From: Gammaproteobacteria bacterium
GTDB lineage: Bacteria; Pseudomonadota; Gammaproteobacteria; Steroidobacterales; Steroidobacteraceae
DNA: 64,000 nt
NCBI GenBank assembly: GCA_025357835.1
Contig: JANYLM010000068.1
Coordinates: 1-64,000 of the forward strand
Direction of reading: 5' to 3'
Positions 35,761 through 44,492 of this stretch are shown one piece after another. Below the pieces are notes generated by a model. That model searched no databases, was not told the DNA's origin, and saw only the letters and a program-made list of their open reading frames with translations. The number at the start of each line of letters is the position of its first letter. The stretch's first letter is position 1. A program made the translations under genes and the position numbers.

Positions 35761-37844
35761 ACGCGCGCGCCGCAGTAGCGACCTTCGGCGAATTCGCGCG
35801 CAACGGCTTGGGAGTGCCGCTGCTGGTCATGGTGATCCTCGCCATGATGGTGCTGCCGTTGCCGGCGTTCCTGCTGGACATTTTCTTCACATTCAATATT
35901 TCCCTGTCCATCATGATCTTGCTGGCGGTGATCTATGTGCGGCGGGCGCTGGAGTTCGCGACCTTTCCCACGGTGCTGTTGGGCGCGACATTGCTGCGCC
36001 TCGGCCTCAACGTCGCCTCGACGCGCATCGTGCTGATCAACGGACATACCGGATCGCACGCCGCCGGCCACGTCATTGCGGCGTTCGGCGAGTTCGTGGT
36101 CGGCGGTAACTACGCCGTGGGCATGGTCGTATTCACGGTGCTGGTGATCATCAATTTCGTGGTGATCACGAAGGGCGCCGGCCGCATCTCCGAAGTCAGC
36201 GCACGCTTTACCTTGGACGCCATGCCCGGCCGGCAGATGGCGATTGACGCTGATTTGAACGCCGGCATCATTACCCAGGCGGAGGCCATCGCTCGCCGGC
36301 AGGAAGTGCGCGAGGAAGCCGACTTCTACGGCGCCATGGACGGCGCGAGCAAGTTCGTGCGCGGCGACGCCATCGCCGGCATCCTGATCGTGTTCATCAA
36401 TTTGTTCGGCGGCACCATCATCGGGGCGGCCCAGCACGGCATGTCGCTCGCCGATGCCGGCCGCACCTATGCGCTGCTCACCATCGGCGACGGGCTGGTC
36501 GCGCAGATTCCGGCGCTGCTGTTGTCAGTGGCGGTTGCCATTCTGGTGACGCGCGTTTCTCGCGCACACGACATGAGCCAGCAGATCATGGCGCAGGTAT
36601 TGGGTCAGCCCAAGGCCCTGGGAGTGACCAGCGGCATACTGACTCTGCTGGGCATCATTCCGGGCATGCCGAATCTGGTGTTCTTGGGGATGGCGGCAGT
36701 GTGCGCATTCGGGGCGTATTTTCTGAGCAAGCAGAAGGCCGCCGGGGTGGCTGCGGCCGCCGCTCCGGTCGCGGCCGCGGCCGCGGCGGTCCCCGCCGAG
36801 CAGCGTGAATTATCCTGGGATGATGTGGAGGCGGTCGATCTGATCGGTCTCGAGGTCGGCTACCGGCTGATCCCGCTGGTGGATCGCAATCAGGGCGGCG
36901 AATTGATGGGGCGCATCAAGGGCGTACGCAAGAAGCTGTCGGAGGAACTGGGCTTCTTGGTGCAAGCCGTGCACATTCGCGACAATTTGGAACTTGGGCC
37001 GAATTCATATCGCATCACCATTCTCGGCGCGCCGGTGGGCGAGTCCGAGGTCTTCCCCGACCGTGAGCTTGCCATCAATCCGGGGCAGGTGTCGGGAACC
37101 TTGCCGGGCTCCGCGACCAAGGACCCTGCCTTTGGTTTGGACGCGATTTGGGTAGAGAAGTCGCGGCGCGAGCAAGCCCAGGCTCAGGGCTATACGGTGG
37201 TGGATGCCAGCAGCGTCATCGCCACTCACTTGAGCCATTTGTTGCAATCCCATGCGCACGAACTCCTCGGCCACGAGGAAGTGCAGCAATTGCTCAGCCG
37301 CTTGGGCAAGACCGCGCCGAAATTAATCGAGGATCTGGTGCCTAAGCTGCTGCCCATGAGCGTCGTCGTGAAAGTGCTGCAATACCTGCTGCTGGAGCGA
37401 GTGCCGATCCGAAACCTGCGCACAATCTGCGAGACGCTGGCGGAGCTCGCACCGAAAACCCAGGACGCAGTGGCGCTGGTGGCGGCCGTGCGTATTGCCC
37501 TCGGCCGCAGCATCGTGCAGAACATCGGCGGACTGCGCCAGGAATTGCCGGTCATCACTCTTGATGCGGCGCTCGAGCAAGTGCTGCAGGACTCGATGGG
37601 ATCCGGTGGCGACGCCTCTCCGGGGTTTGAACCCGGTCTCGCCGACAGAATCCAGACCGCGCTGGCCGACAATACTCGACGCCAGGAAGCGGCGGGCGAA
37701 CCCGCGGTGCTGCTGGTCGCGCCGAAAATCAGGCCCTGGATAGCACGCCTGATGCGCCACTCAACTCCGTCGCTGGCAGTGCTTGCCTACAACGAGATAC
37801 CGGAAAATCGCCGCATCCGGGTAATTGCTGCGATTGGTCGATGA
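35757..37844 (+). CDS. flhA: Flagellar export apparatus protein FlhA
   Basis: 695 aa, full length. About eight membrane helices occupy residues 15-330, including the family signature FTLDAMPGRQMAIDADLNAG in the central loop. An Ala-rich linker (around 335-355) leads to the cytoplasmic ring domain, which docks substrates and chaperones. It overlaps flhB by ATGA. Confidence 0.97.
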   Translation: MNARAAVATFGEFARNGLGVPLLVMVILAMMVLPLPAFLLDIFFTFNISLSIMILLAVIYVRRALEFATFPTVLLGATLLRLGLNVASTRIVLINGHTGSHAAGHVIAAFGEFVVGGNYAVGMVVFTVLVIINFVVITKGAGRISEVSARFTLDAMPGRQMAIDADLNAGIITQAEAIARRQEVREEADFYGAMDGASKFVRGDAIAGILIVFINLFGGTIIGAAQHGMSLADAGRTYALLTIGDGLVAQIPALLLSVAVAILVTRVSRAHDMSQQIMAQVLGQPKALGVTSGILTLLGIIPGMPNLVFLGMAAVCAFGAYFLSKQKAAGVAAAAAPVAAAAAAVPAEQRELSWDDVEAVDLIGLEVGYRLIPLVDRNQGGELMGRIKGVRKKLSEELGFLVQAVHIRDNLELGPNSYRITILGAPVGESEVFPDRELAINPGQVSGTLPGSATKDPAFGLDAIWVEKSRREQAQAQGYTVVDASSVIATHLSHLLQSHAHELLGHEEVQQLLSRLGKTAPKLIEDLVPKLLPMSVVVKVLQYLLLERVPIRNLRTICETLAELAPKTQDAVALVAAVRIALGRSIVQNIGGLRQELPVITLDAALEQVLQDSMGSGGDASPGFEPGLADRIQTALADNTRRQEAAGEPAVLLVAPKIRPWIARLMRHSTPSLAVLAYNEIPENRRIRVIAAIGR

Positions 37845-37869
37845 ATTTGCTTGATTCGTGGAGGTTGAT

Positions 37870-39243
37870 ATGAAGATAAAACGTTACACGGCGGCGAGCA
37901 TGCGCGCGGCTCTGGCGCTGGTGCGCGCAGAGCAGGGGCCCGATGCCGTTATTCTCTCCAGCCGCCGCGGTGAGGATGGCATCGAGGTCATTGCCGCCGT
38001 GGACTACGACGAGGCTTTGTTCGCCGACGCGAACCGGCAGCGCGCTCCGGCGGCTGACACCTCACGTGAACCGGCGCCGATCATCCGGCCCGCGGCAGTT
38101 GTCGCACCGGTGCGAACACCCGCCGTTGCGCGGTCCGCCGTGGCCGCTACGGAGCCCGGTCTTACGGCCAGGCCGATGCGCGCAGCCATTCCGCCCCGCA
38201 GTGCTGCGCCGGTACCCGCCGGTGCGCCTGCGCGCTCTGCAGCGCCGACCCCGGCAGCCGCCGCTGTGTCGGTGCGCAAGCCCGCTCCGTCGGCGGCGAG
38301 CTCGGATGTGGGCTACGGCTCCATGCAGCGCGAATTGCAGGATATGCGCAAGTTGTTAGAGAATGGGCTCGCCGGAATGACGTGGAACGACAAGCGCGTG
38401 CGCGAGCCCTTGCAGGCTCGAATCCTGGAAGAACTGTCGGCGATGGGTATTACGCCGGATGTGGCCATGACGCTGGCGGCCCTGGCGCCGCGGCGCACCA
38501 ACTTGGATAACCCATCGCATATTCCGCTTGCGCTGCTCGTCAAGCACCTGCCCTTAGTCGATGATTCTTCCATCGTCAGCGGCGGAGTGATGGCGGTCGT
38601 CGGCCCGACCGGAGCAGGCAAAACGACAACCATCGCCAAACTCGCGGCACGTTGGTGCATGCGGCATGGCAGCCAAGATTTGGCACTGGTCAGCACCGAT
38701 GGCTATCGAATCGGCGCTCGGGATCAACTCATGACGTATGCGCGCATGCTGGGTGCGCCCATGCATGCCGCGAATAACCGCAACGAATTGGTCCGCGTCC
38801 TGGAACGGCTCCGCTCCAAGAAGATGATATTGATCGACACCGCCGGCATGGGGCCACGCGACATCCGGCTTACCGAACAGTTGGCCACGCTGAAGTTCGG
38901 GGCGCCGCGCGCTAGAGTTTTGCTGGCCCTTCCCGCACAGTCCGATGTCCAGTCGCTCGACGAGATTGTGTGCGCCTATGTGCGCTTGAAGCCTGCGGGA
39001 TGCATTCTCACAAAAGTGGACGAGGCGGCAAGTACGGGGGGCGTCATCTCGATGGCGCTGCGCCATAAGTTGAGAATTGCCTATGTATGTGACGGCCAGC
39101 GAGTGCCGGAAGACCTGCATGCGGCGCACCAGAAGCGAGTGTGGTTGGTGCGCGCGGCTCTCAGGCCGAAAGAACTCGGTACCGCACCCCCCGACGAGGC
39201 CTACTTCGTCCGCAACTTCGGCCGAGCACCCGCCCATGCGTGA
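37870..39243 (+). CDS. flhF: Flagellar placement GTPase FlhF (SRP family)
   Basis: 457 aa from ATG 37870, behind a perfect GGAGG. A GTG at 37858 would lie upstream of that site. Domain order is a basic B-domain (MKIKRYTAASMRAALALV), an Ala/Pro-rich linker of about 100 residues, an N domain and the G domain: VVGPTGAGKTTTIAKLA (G1), STDGYRIGARDQL, LIDTAGMGPRD (G3) and LTKVDEAASTGG (G4). FlhF places flagella at the pole and recruits early basal-body parts. Confidence 0.95.
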   Translation: MKIKRYTAASMRAALALVRAEQGPDAVILSSRRGEDGIEVIAAVDYDEALFADANRQRAPAADTSREPAPIIRPAAVVAPVRTPAVARSAVAATEPGLTARPMRAAIPPRSAAPVPAGAPARSAAPTPAAAAVSVRKPAPSAASSDVGYGSMQRELQDMRKLLENGLAGMTWNDKRVREPLQARILEELSAMGITPDVAMTLAALAPRRTNLDNPSHIPLALLVKHLPLVDDSSIVSGGVMAVVGPTGAGKTTTIAKLAARWCMRHGSQDLALVSTDGYRIGARDQLMTYARMLGAPMHAANNRNELVRVLERLRSKKMILIDTAGMGPRDIRLTEQLATLKFGAPRARVLLALPAQSDVQSLDEIVCAYVRLKPAGCILTKVDEAASTGGVISMALRHKLRIAYVCDGQRVPEDLHAAHQKRVWLVRAALRPKELGTAPPDEAYFVRNFGRAPAHA

Positions 39244-40123
39244 TACCCGAATGTCATCCGAACGCGCTGCAGCCCTAGCCGATCTCAATTCCTCTCGCCC
39301 GGTCAAAGTAATCGCCGTCACCGGCGGTAAGGGAGGCGTGGGCAAAACCACGGTGTCCGCCAATTTAGCGGTGTCGATCGCCGCCCAGGGCCGAGACGTC
39401 ATGTTGGTCGATGCCGACCTGGGACTGGCCAACGTCGACGTCATACTCGGGCTCCATACTCGGTACCATCTGGGGCATGTGCTTAAGGGCGAATGCTTGC
39501 TGGAAGACGCCATCGTCACAGGACCGCATGGCCTACAAATCGTGCCGGCCGCATCCGGCCTGAAGCACATGGTGAATTTGTCGGAGGCTGAGCACGCCGG
39601 CATCATCCGCGCATTCAGTGATTTGTATCACCGGGTCGAAGTGCTGGTGGTGGACACGGCGGCGGGATTGCATGACAGCGTCACGACATTTACTCAGGCG
39701 GCGCATCATGTGGTCGTGGTGGTCTGCGACGAACCTGCGTCCATCACCGACGCCTACGCCCTGATCAAGGTGTTGAGCCGGGAGCATGGCGTGCAGCGCT
39801 TCCAGATTCTGGCGAATCAGACCCGTCGATCGGGGGAGGGGCCTGATCTTTTCCAAAAGATTGCGCGCGTCTGTGATCGATTTCTCAATGTGACGCTGGA
39901 GTTTGCGGGTTCCGTACCGTTTGACGATTACCTTCGACGTGCGGTGCAGCGGCAGAGCGCCGTGGTGGATGCGTACCCTGCGTCTATTTCATCTATTGCC
40001 CTCAAGAATCTGGCCATGAAGGCCGATAAGTGGTCCGTACCCCAAGGGGCACGAGGTCACCTTGAGTTCTTTGTCGAACGCATGGTAGGGGCCCAGATAG
40101 GCCTCTCGACGGTATTGCAATGA
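39236..40123 (+). CDS. fleN: Flagellar number regulator FleN/FlhG (MinD-like ATPase)
   Basis: 295 aa from ATG 39236, overlapping the flhF end by 8 nt (ATG 39251 is an alternative). Deviant Walker A is TGGKGGVGKTT, switch I/II regions are LVDADLGLANVDVILGL and VVDTAAGLHDSV. A C-terminal amphipathic helix is expected for membrane binding. It limits flagellar number and restrains the sigma-54 activator FleQ, which is not in this window. Confidence 0.93.
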   Translation: MRDTRMSSERAAALADLNSSRPVKVIAVTGGKGGVGKTTVSANLAVSIAAQGRDVMLVDADLGLANVDVILGLHTRYHLGHVLKGECLLEDAIVTGPHGLQIVPAASGLKHMVNLSEAEHAGIIRAFSDLYHRVEVLVVDTAAGLHDSVTTFTQAAHHVVVVVCDEPASITDAYALIKVLSREHGVQRFQILANQTRRSGEGPDLFQKIARVCDRFLNVTLEFAGSVPFDDYLRRAVQRQSAVVDAYPASISSIALKNLAMKADKWSVPQGARGHLEFFVERMVGAQIGLSTVLQ

Positions 40124-40902
40124 GAGCAAACACACAGTACTCGAATACACAGAAACGCGGCCTGAAGCCGATTGCGGACGATCACGTTCCAATCGACCAG
40201 GTGCCGCAGCAGGAATTGGTATTAAGACATGCCGACTTGGTCAAACGCATTGCCTACCACCTGGTCAGCCGGATGCCGCCAAACGTGGAAGTCGACGATC
40301 TTATCCAATCTGGGATGATCGGCTTGCTGGACGCGGCAAAACACTATTCCGCGAACAAGGGAGCCAATTTCGAAACCTACGCGGGCATTAGGATTCGCGG
40401 CGCCATGCTCGACGAGGTGCGCAAATCCGATTGGACTCCTCGCTCCGTGCATCGAAACATGCGCGAGATGGCCGATGTGGTGCGCAAGATCGAAAACGCC
40501 AAGGGACAGGATGCAAGTCCCACGGATATTGCCGACGGCCTGGGCGTATCCATCGCGGAGTATCACAAGTTGGTGCAGGACGCGGCCAGCTGCCGGTTGT
40601 TCAGTTTCGATCAAATGGGATCGAGCGACGATGAATCGAGCCCGGCGGACCATGCCCGCGACGAGCGGCCAGGCCCCTTCGATCACATTGAGGATGCCGG
40701 TTTTCGGGATGCGCTTGGTTCTGCGATTAATGTGTTGCCTGAGCGGGAGAAGCTGGTGCTGTCGCTGTACTACGACGAAGACATGAATTTGCGCGAGATC
40801 GGCGAGGTGCTCGAGGTATCCGAGTCGCGCGTCTGCCAGATTCACGGGCAAGCATTGGTGCGTTTGCGCGCTCGGCTCTCGGAGTGGCTGCAACCGAATT
40901 AG
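40120..40902 (+). CDS. fliA: RNA polymerase sigma-28 factor FliA
   Basis: 260 aa, ATGA overlap with fleN. Region 2 reads LIQSGMIGLLDAAKHY and FETYAGIRIRGAMLDEVRKSDW. Region 4 has REIGEVLEVSESRVCQIHGQAL, a helix-turn-helix recognising late flagellar promoters. It is expected to drive flagellin and motility genes. I did not find a sigma-28 promoter upstream of a gene in this window. Confidence 0.97.
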   Translation: MRANTQYSNTQKRGLKPIADDHVPIDQVPQQELVLRHADLVKRIAYHLVSRMPPNVEVDDLIQSGMIGLLDAAKHYSANKGANFETYAGIRIRGAMLDEVRKSDWTPRSVHRNMREMADVVRKIENAKGQDASPTDIADGLGVSIAEYHKLVQDAASCRLFSFDQMGSSDDESSPADHARDERPGPFDHIEDAGFRDALGSAINVLPEREKLVLSLYYDEDMNLREIGEVLEVSESRVCQIHGQALVRLRARLSEWLQPN

Positions 40903-40905
40903 TCC

Positions 40906-41649
40906 ATGGATATCTTAAGCATCATCGGCATCGTGCTTGCGCTGATTGCGATCATCGGCGGAGCCATCTTGAAAGGCAGCAGTGCCGGTGCCCTGGTCGG
41001 CAGCGCGGCGTTCGTCATCGTCGTGGTGGGAACGTTCGCGGCAAGTCTAGTGCAGACTCCATTGGCGACTTTCTTGCGCGCCTGGAAGATCGTGGCCTGG
41101 GTATTCAAGCCGCCCGCGAACAATCCGGCCGCGATGATCGAGAAAATAGTCGAGTGGAGCAATATTGCGCGCAAGCAGGGGTTGCTGGGCCTGGAATCCG
41201 CGGTGGAATCGGAGAAGGATCAATTCTTGAAAAAGGGCCTGCAGTCCCTGGTTGACGGCGGCGAGCCCGACGCGATCCGCTCCAGCATGGAAATTGAATT
41301 GGACACCATGGAACATTTCGATACTCAGGCCGCCAAAGTGTTCGAAGCCATGGGTGTTTACTCCCCGACGCTCGGCATCATCGGCGCCGTCATGGGCTTG
41401 ATGGCGGTCATGCAGAATCTCAATGACCCCTCGAAGCTCGGCCACGGCATCGCCGCCGCGTTCATCGCCACCATCTACGGCATCGCATTCGCTAACCTGT
41501 TGTTCCTTCCCATGGGCAATAAGCTGAAGTCGGTGATTCACGGTCAATCGCAGGTGCGGACCATGGTCATCGAAGGCATCATCGCCATCGCTCAGGGCGA
41601 GAATCCGCGCAATATCGAATCGAAGCTGCAAGGGTACTTTCACCACTGA
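40906..41649 (+). CDS. motC: Flagellar stator protein MotC (MotA family)
   Basis: 247 aa with four membrane helices and a large loop between helices 2 and 3. The conserved loop-to-helix region KVFEAMGVYSPTLGIIGAVMGL and the final IYGIAFANLLFLPMG identify a MotA-type stator subunit. It begins 3 nt after fliA, where Pseudomonas has cheY, cheZ, cheA and cheB in between. Confidence 0.94.
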   Translation: MDILSIIGIVLALIAIIGGAILKGSSAGALVGSAAFVIVVVGTFAASLVQTPLATFLRAWKIVAWVFKPPANNPAAMIEKIVEWSNIARKQGLLGLESAVESEKDQFLKKGLQSLVDGGEPDAIRSSMEIELDTMEHFDTQAAKVFEAMGVYSPTLGIIGAVMGLMAVMQNLNDPSKLGHGIAAAFIATIYGIAFANLLFLPMGNKLKSVIHGQSQVRTMVIEGIIAIAQGENPRNIESKLQGYFHH

Positions 41650-41658
41650 TCGGACGCC

Positions 41659-42660
41659 ATGGCTCGCAAGAAGAAGCACGAAGAGCATGTGAACGCGGAG
41701 GCTTGGGCTATTCCGTACGGCGACCTCGTGACCTTGCTATTCGCGCTGTTCACGGTGATGTACGCCATGTCGTCGGTCAACGAGGGAAAGTTTCGCGTCC
41801 TATCCGATTCAATGATTGCCGCTTTTAACGGCGCACCGAAGAGCATGCGGCCGGTCAACATCGGCGACAAGGAACCCGGCAAGGGCGGCAACAAGCCCTT
41901 GGCGGGCATCACGCCCACCGTGTTCATTCAAATGAAGGACGAGAAAACCACGCCGGACGGTAGAGCCGCACCGCGGGACCCGAACAAGACCGAGGGCATG
42001 CGCTCGGCGGATCTCCCAGGAGCGCTGATTAGAATGCAGCGCCAGGTGCAGGACGCCATGCAGTCGCTGATCGAAGCCAAATTGGTGACGGTGCGCCGCG
42101 AAAACATGTGGCTGGAAATCGAGATCAACGCCGACATTCTGTTTCCCAGCGGCTCAGGGGAATTCGCGCCGGTCGCCGAGCCCGTGCTCGACAAACTCGC
42201 GGAGGTCCTCAAGCCCTTTCCCAATCCAATCCGCGTCGAAGGACATACCGACGATCGGCCCATCCGCACCGCCGCGTTCCCATCCAACTGGGAGTTGTCG
42301 GCGGCGCGAGCCGCCAGTGTGGTGCATCAATTCACCCGACAGGGCGTCGATCCGCTGCGGCTCGAAATCGTCGGATTCGGAGAATTTCATCCGCGCCAGC
42401 CGAACGCTACGAGTGAGGGGCGCAACGCCAATCGTCGCGTCGTCGTCTTGGTGCTGGAGGAGGTAGTGCCGGGCGCGCCAGTGACCGCGAGAGCCACCGA
42501 GCACACGCCGCAGACGGCGGCGCCCGGGGTCGACATCGCCGATTCGAGTACCGCCGGCAATCGTCTGCTGTACCGAATGCCGCCCGCAACCCTGGAACAA
42601 ACGGTGTTGGTGACAGGCCAAGTCAAGCCGCAAGCGAACCAGCAACTGAAAACAGAATGA
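41659..42660 (+). CDS. motD: Flagellar stator protein MotD (MotB family, OmpA domain)
   Basis: 333 aa. A basic start (MARKKKHEEH) precedes the single helix with the proton-carrying Asp in IPYGDLVTLLFALF. A plug/linker of ~100 residues follows, then a peptidoglycan-binding OmpA domain: LFPSGSGEF, VEGHTDDRPI, NWELSAARA and GRNANRRVV. The C-terminal ~75 residues are an extra low-complexity tail. It pairs with MotC, nine bases upstream. Confidence 0.94.
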   Translation: MARKKKHEEHVNAEAWAIPYGDLVTLLFALFTVMYAMSSVNEGKFRVLSDSMIAAFNGAPKSMRPVNIGDKEPGKGGNKPLAGITPTVFIQMKDEKTTPDGRAAPRDPNKTEGMRSADLPGALIRMQRQVQDAMQSLIEAKLVTVRRENMWLEIEINADILFPSGSGEFAPVAEPVLDKLAEVLKPFPNPIRVEGHTDDRPIRTAAFPSNWELSAARAASVVHQFTRQGVDPLRLEIVGFGEFHPRQPNATSEGRNANRRVVVLVLEEVVPGAPVTARATEHTPQTAAPGVDIADSSTAGNRLLYRMPPATLEQTVLVTGQVKPQANQQLKTE

Positions 42661-42673
42661 GCGAGGTCACGCA

Positions 42674-42874
42674 GTGAGTGAAGTTGACCGCTTAAGCAAT
42701 TCAGGGCTGTATCCGGCGCTGCCCATCGCGGACCAGCGTCCCTCCAGGCGCGGCTCAGGGCAGCCGCCGCGCGGGGATGAGCATTCGCCGGACAAATCTG
42801 CGCCGCAAGTCGAAAATGGCGCGGATCCAGCAGCCCCACGTCCTCCCAAATCTCTCATCGACGAGTACGCGTAA
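42674..42874 (+). CDS. Small hypothetical protein after motD
   Basis: 66 aa from GTG 42674, preceded by GAGG at seven bases and only 13 nt after the motD stop, so translation is plausible. The sequence is polar and Pro-rich (QRPSRRGSGQPPRGDEHSPD) and ends SLIDEYA. I do not recognise a family. In Pseudomonas this position is taken by a ParA-like gene and CheW-domain genes, so this could be the N-terminal remnant of such a coupling protein. It may equally be a real small protein or chance. Confidence 0.4.
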   Translation: MSEVDRLSNSGLYPALPIADQRPSRRGSGQPPRGDEHSPDKSAPQVENGADPAAPRPPKSLIDEYA

Positions 42875-42929
42875 AATATTGACTGACGGCAGCATTGCAC
42901 CACCAGCATCGGCGCTGCAGACTTGGCGA

Positions 42930-44243
42930 ATGACGTCGGACCCGCGCGATACCGTTGCCAAGAGCCCAATGAGCCGGATTCAGATCGCGGTGGTCGCGAT
43001 CACGATCGGCCTCAATGCGCTCGATGGGTTCGACGTACTTGCCATCAGCTTTGCCTCGCCGGGGATTGCTCGCGAATGGGGCATCGACCGCGGCGCCTTG
43101 GGCATCGTTCTGTCCATGGAGCTGATCGGCATGGGGCTGGGGTCGGTATTCCTGGGCGGCATGGCTGACAGGATTGGACGCCGCCGCACCGTGCTCGGCT
43201 GTCTGATCGTCATGGCTTTGGGCATGATCATGGCGACCCGCGCCCGTGGCGTGTACGACCTATCGGTTTGGCGGGTGTTCACTGGCGCCGGCATCGGCGG
43301 CATGCTGGCCGCGACCAATGCAATGGCCGCAGAATTCTCCAACGCGCGGCGCCGCAGTCTCAACGTGTCGCTGATGGCGATCGGCTACCCCGCAGGTGCG
43401 GCAATCGGCGGGTTGGTGGCGGCGTTGCTGCTCAAGCGCGGCAACTGGCGGGTGGTATTTGAATTCGGCGCGGCCGCGACGGCATCATTCATTCCATTGG
43501 TGTTCTGGTTCGTGCCGGAGTCCGTGTCCTGGCTTTGTCAGCGACAACCGGCGGGCGCACTCGCCGCCGTCAACCGCGGCCTGCGCCGGATGGGCTATTC
43601 ACCGGTTGCGCAGTTACCGCCGATCGCCGTGGAACTGCGCAGGCGCTCGGTGGCGGATATCTTCAGCGCGCGGCTGGTGCGGGGGACGGCGCTGTTGACC
43701 ATCGGCTATTTCATGCATATCACCACGTTCTATTACATTCTAAAATGGGTGCCGAAGATCGTGGTCGATATGGGTTTTACGCCATCGTCCGCGGCCGGAG
43801 TCCTGGTTTGGGCAAACGTCGGCGGGGTCACCGGCGGCGCGGTGCTCGGGCTGCTGTCGCTGCGCTTTAGCCTGAAGCGCCTCACGATGTTCGCGTTGGT
43901 GGTGTCTACCTTCATGGTGGGGGTTTTCGGCCGTGGTCAGGCAAATCTTGCGCAGCTGTCGGTGGTTTGCGCGGTCGCAGGCTTTTTCACCACCGCCGGC
44001 GTGGTCGGTTTGTATGGGCTGATGGCGCAGGTGTATCCGACTCATGTACGGGCCACGGGTACGGGGTTTACCGTCGGATTCGGGCGGGCTGGCTCGATGC
44101 TTGCGCCCATCATCGCCGGCTATTTGTTCCGCGAAGGATATGGCCTCGAGTTCGTCTCCATCGCGATGGGCGCCGGGTCATTGGTCGGCGCGCTTGCGTT
44201 AGGATTGCTGCCCTTCAAAGTTGTTCCCGCAGCGGCGACCTAA
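42930..44243 (+). CDS. MFS transporter, aromatic acid:H+ symporter type
   Basis: 437 aa from ATG 42930. A longer frame from 42777 would overlap the preceding small ORF and adds a segment without membrane character. Twelve helices are visible. LNALDGFDVLAISFASPGI in helix 1 carries the Asp pair of the AAHS (BenK/PcaK) group, and GGMADRIGRRRTV is the MFS motif A loop. The likely substrate is a benzoate-like acid, unproven. A link to the aromatic starter of the lipid cluster 20 kb away would be speculation. Confidence 0.85.
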   Translation: MTSDPRDTVAKSPMSRIQIAVVAITIGLNALDGFDVLAISFASPGIAREWGIDRGALGIVLSMELIGMGLGSVFLGGMADRIGRRRTVLGCLIVMALGMIMATRARGVYDLSVWRVFTGAGIGGMLAATNAMAAEFSNARRRSLNVSLMAIGYPAGAAIGGLVAALLLKRGNWRVVFEFGAAATASFIPLVFWFVPESVSWLCQRQPAGALAAVNRGLRRMGYSPVAQLPPIAVELRRRSVADIFSARLVRGTALLTIGYFMHITTFYYILKWVPKIVVDMGFTPSSAAGVLVWANVGGVTGGAVLGLLSLRFSLKRLTMFALVVSTFMVGVFGRGQANLAQLSVVCAVAGFFTTAGVVGLYGLMAQVYPTHVRATGTGFTVGFGRAGSMLAPIIAGYLFREGYGLEFVSIAMGAGSLVGALALGLLPFKVVPAAAT

Positions 44244-44492
44244 ATGGCTTTTGTCGGTGTGCCGCTCGGGCAGGTCCGCGGCAGCCGTTGTCGACGCGGC
44301 CTGCGTCGCTCCGGTAAACTATCCCTTGGCCGCACTGTGCGTGAGGCCGGTGCCCAACAGGGAGTGACGATCGGTCGCAGAGTGTCTGCCGATCGCGCGG
44401 ACGCCATACCGTCTTTACTACTTCGATCCGATGGCAGGAGTGTCCTATATGGAAATGGATCTGAAAACTGCTGAGTTCATTGTGCCCTGCTC

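Noticed and set aside
35667-36437. A 256-codon minus-strand frame rich in His, Asp and Gln opposite flhA
   Set aside because: Composition is the mirror of hydrophobic flhA codons, with no recognisable domain.
44244-44474. A 76-codon frame between the MFS permease and the peptidase
   Set aside because: It is Arg-rich with no motif and starts directly at the permease stop. The region looks like ordinary upstream sequence.
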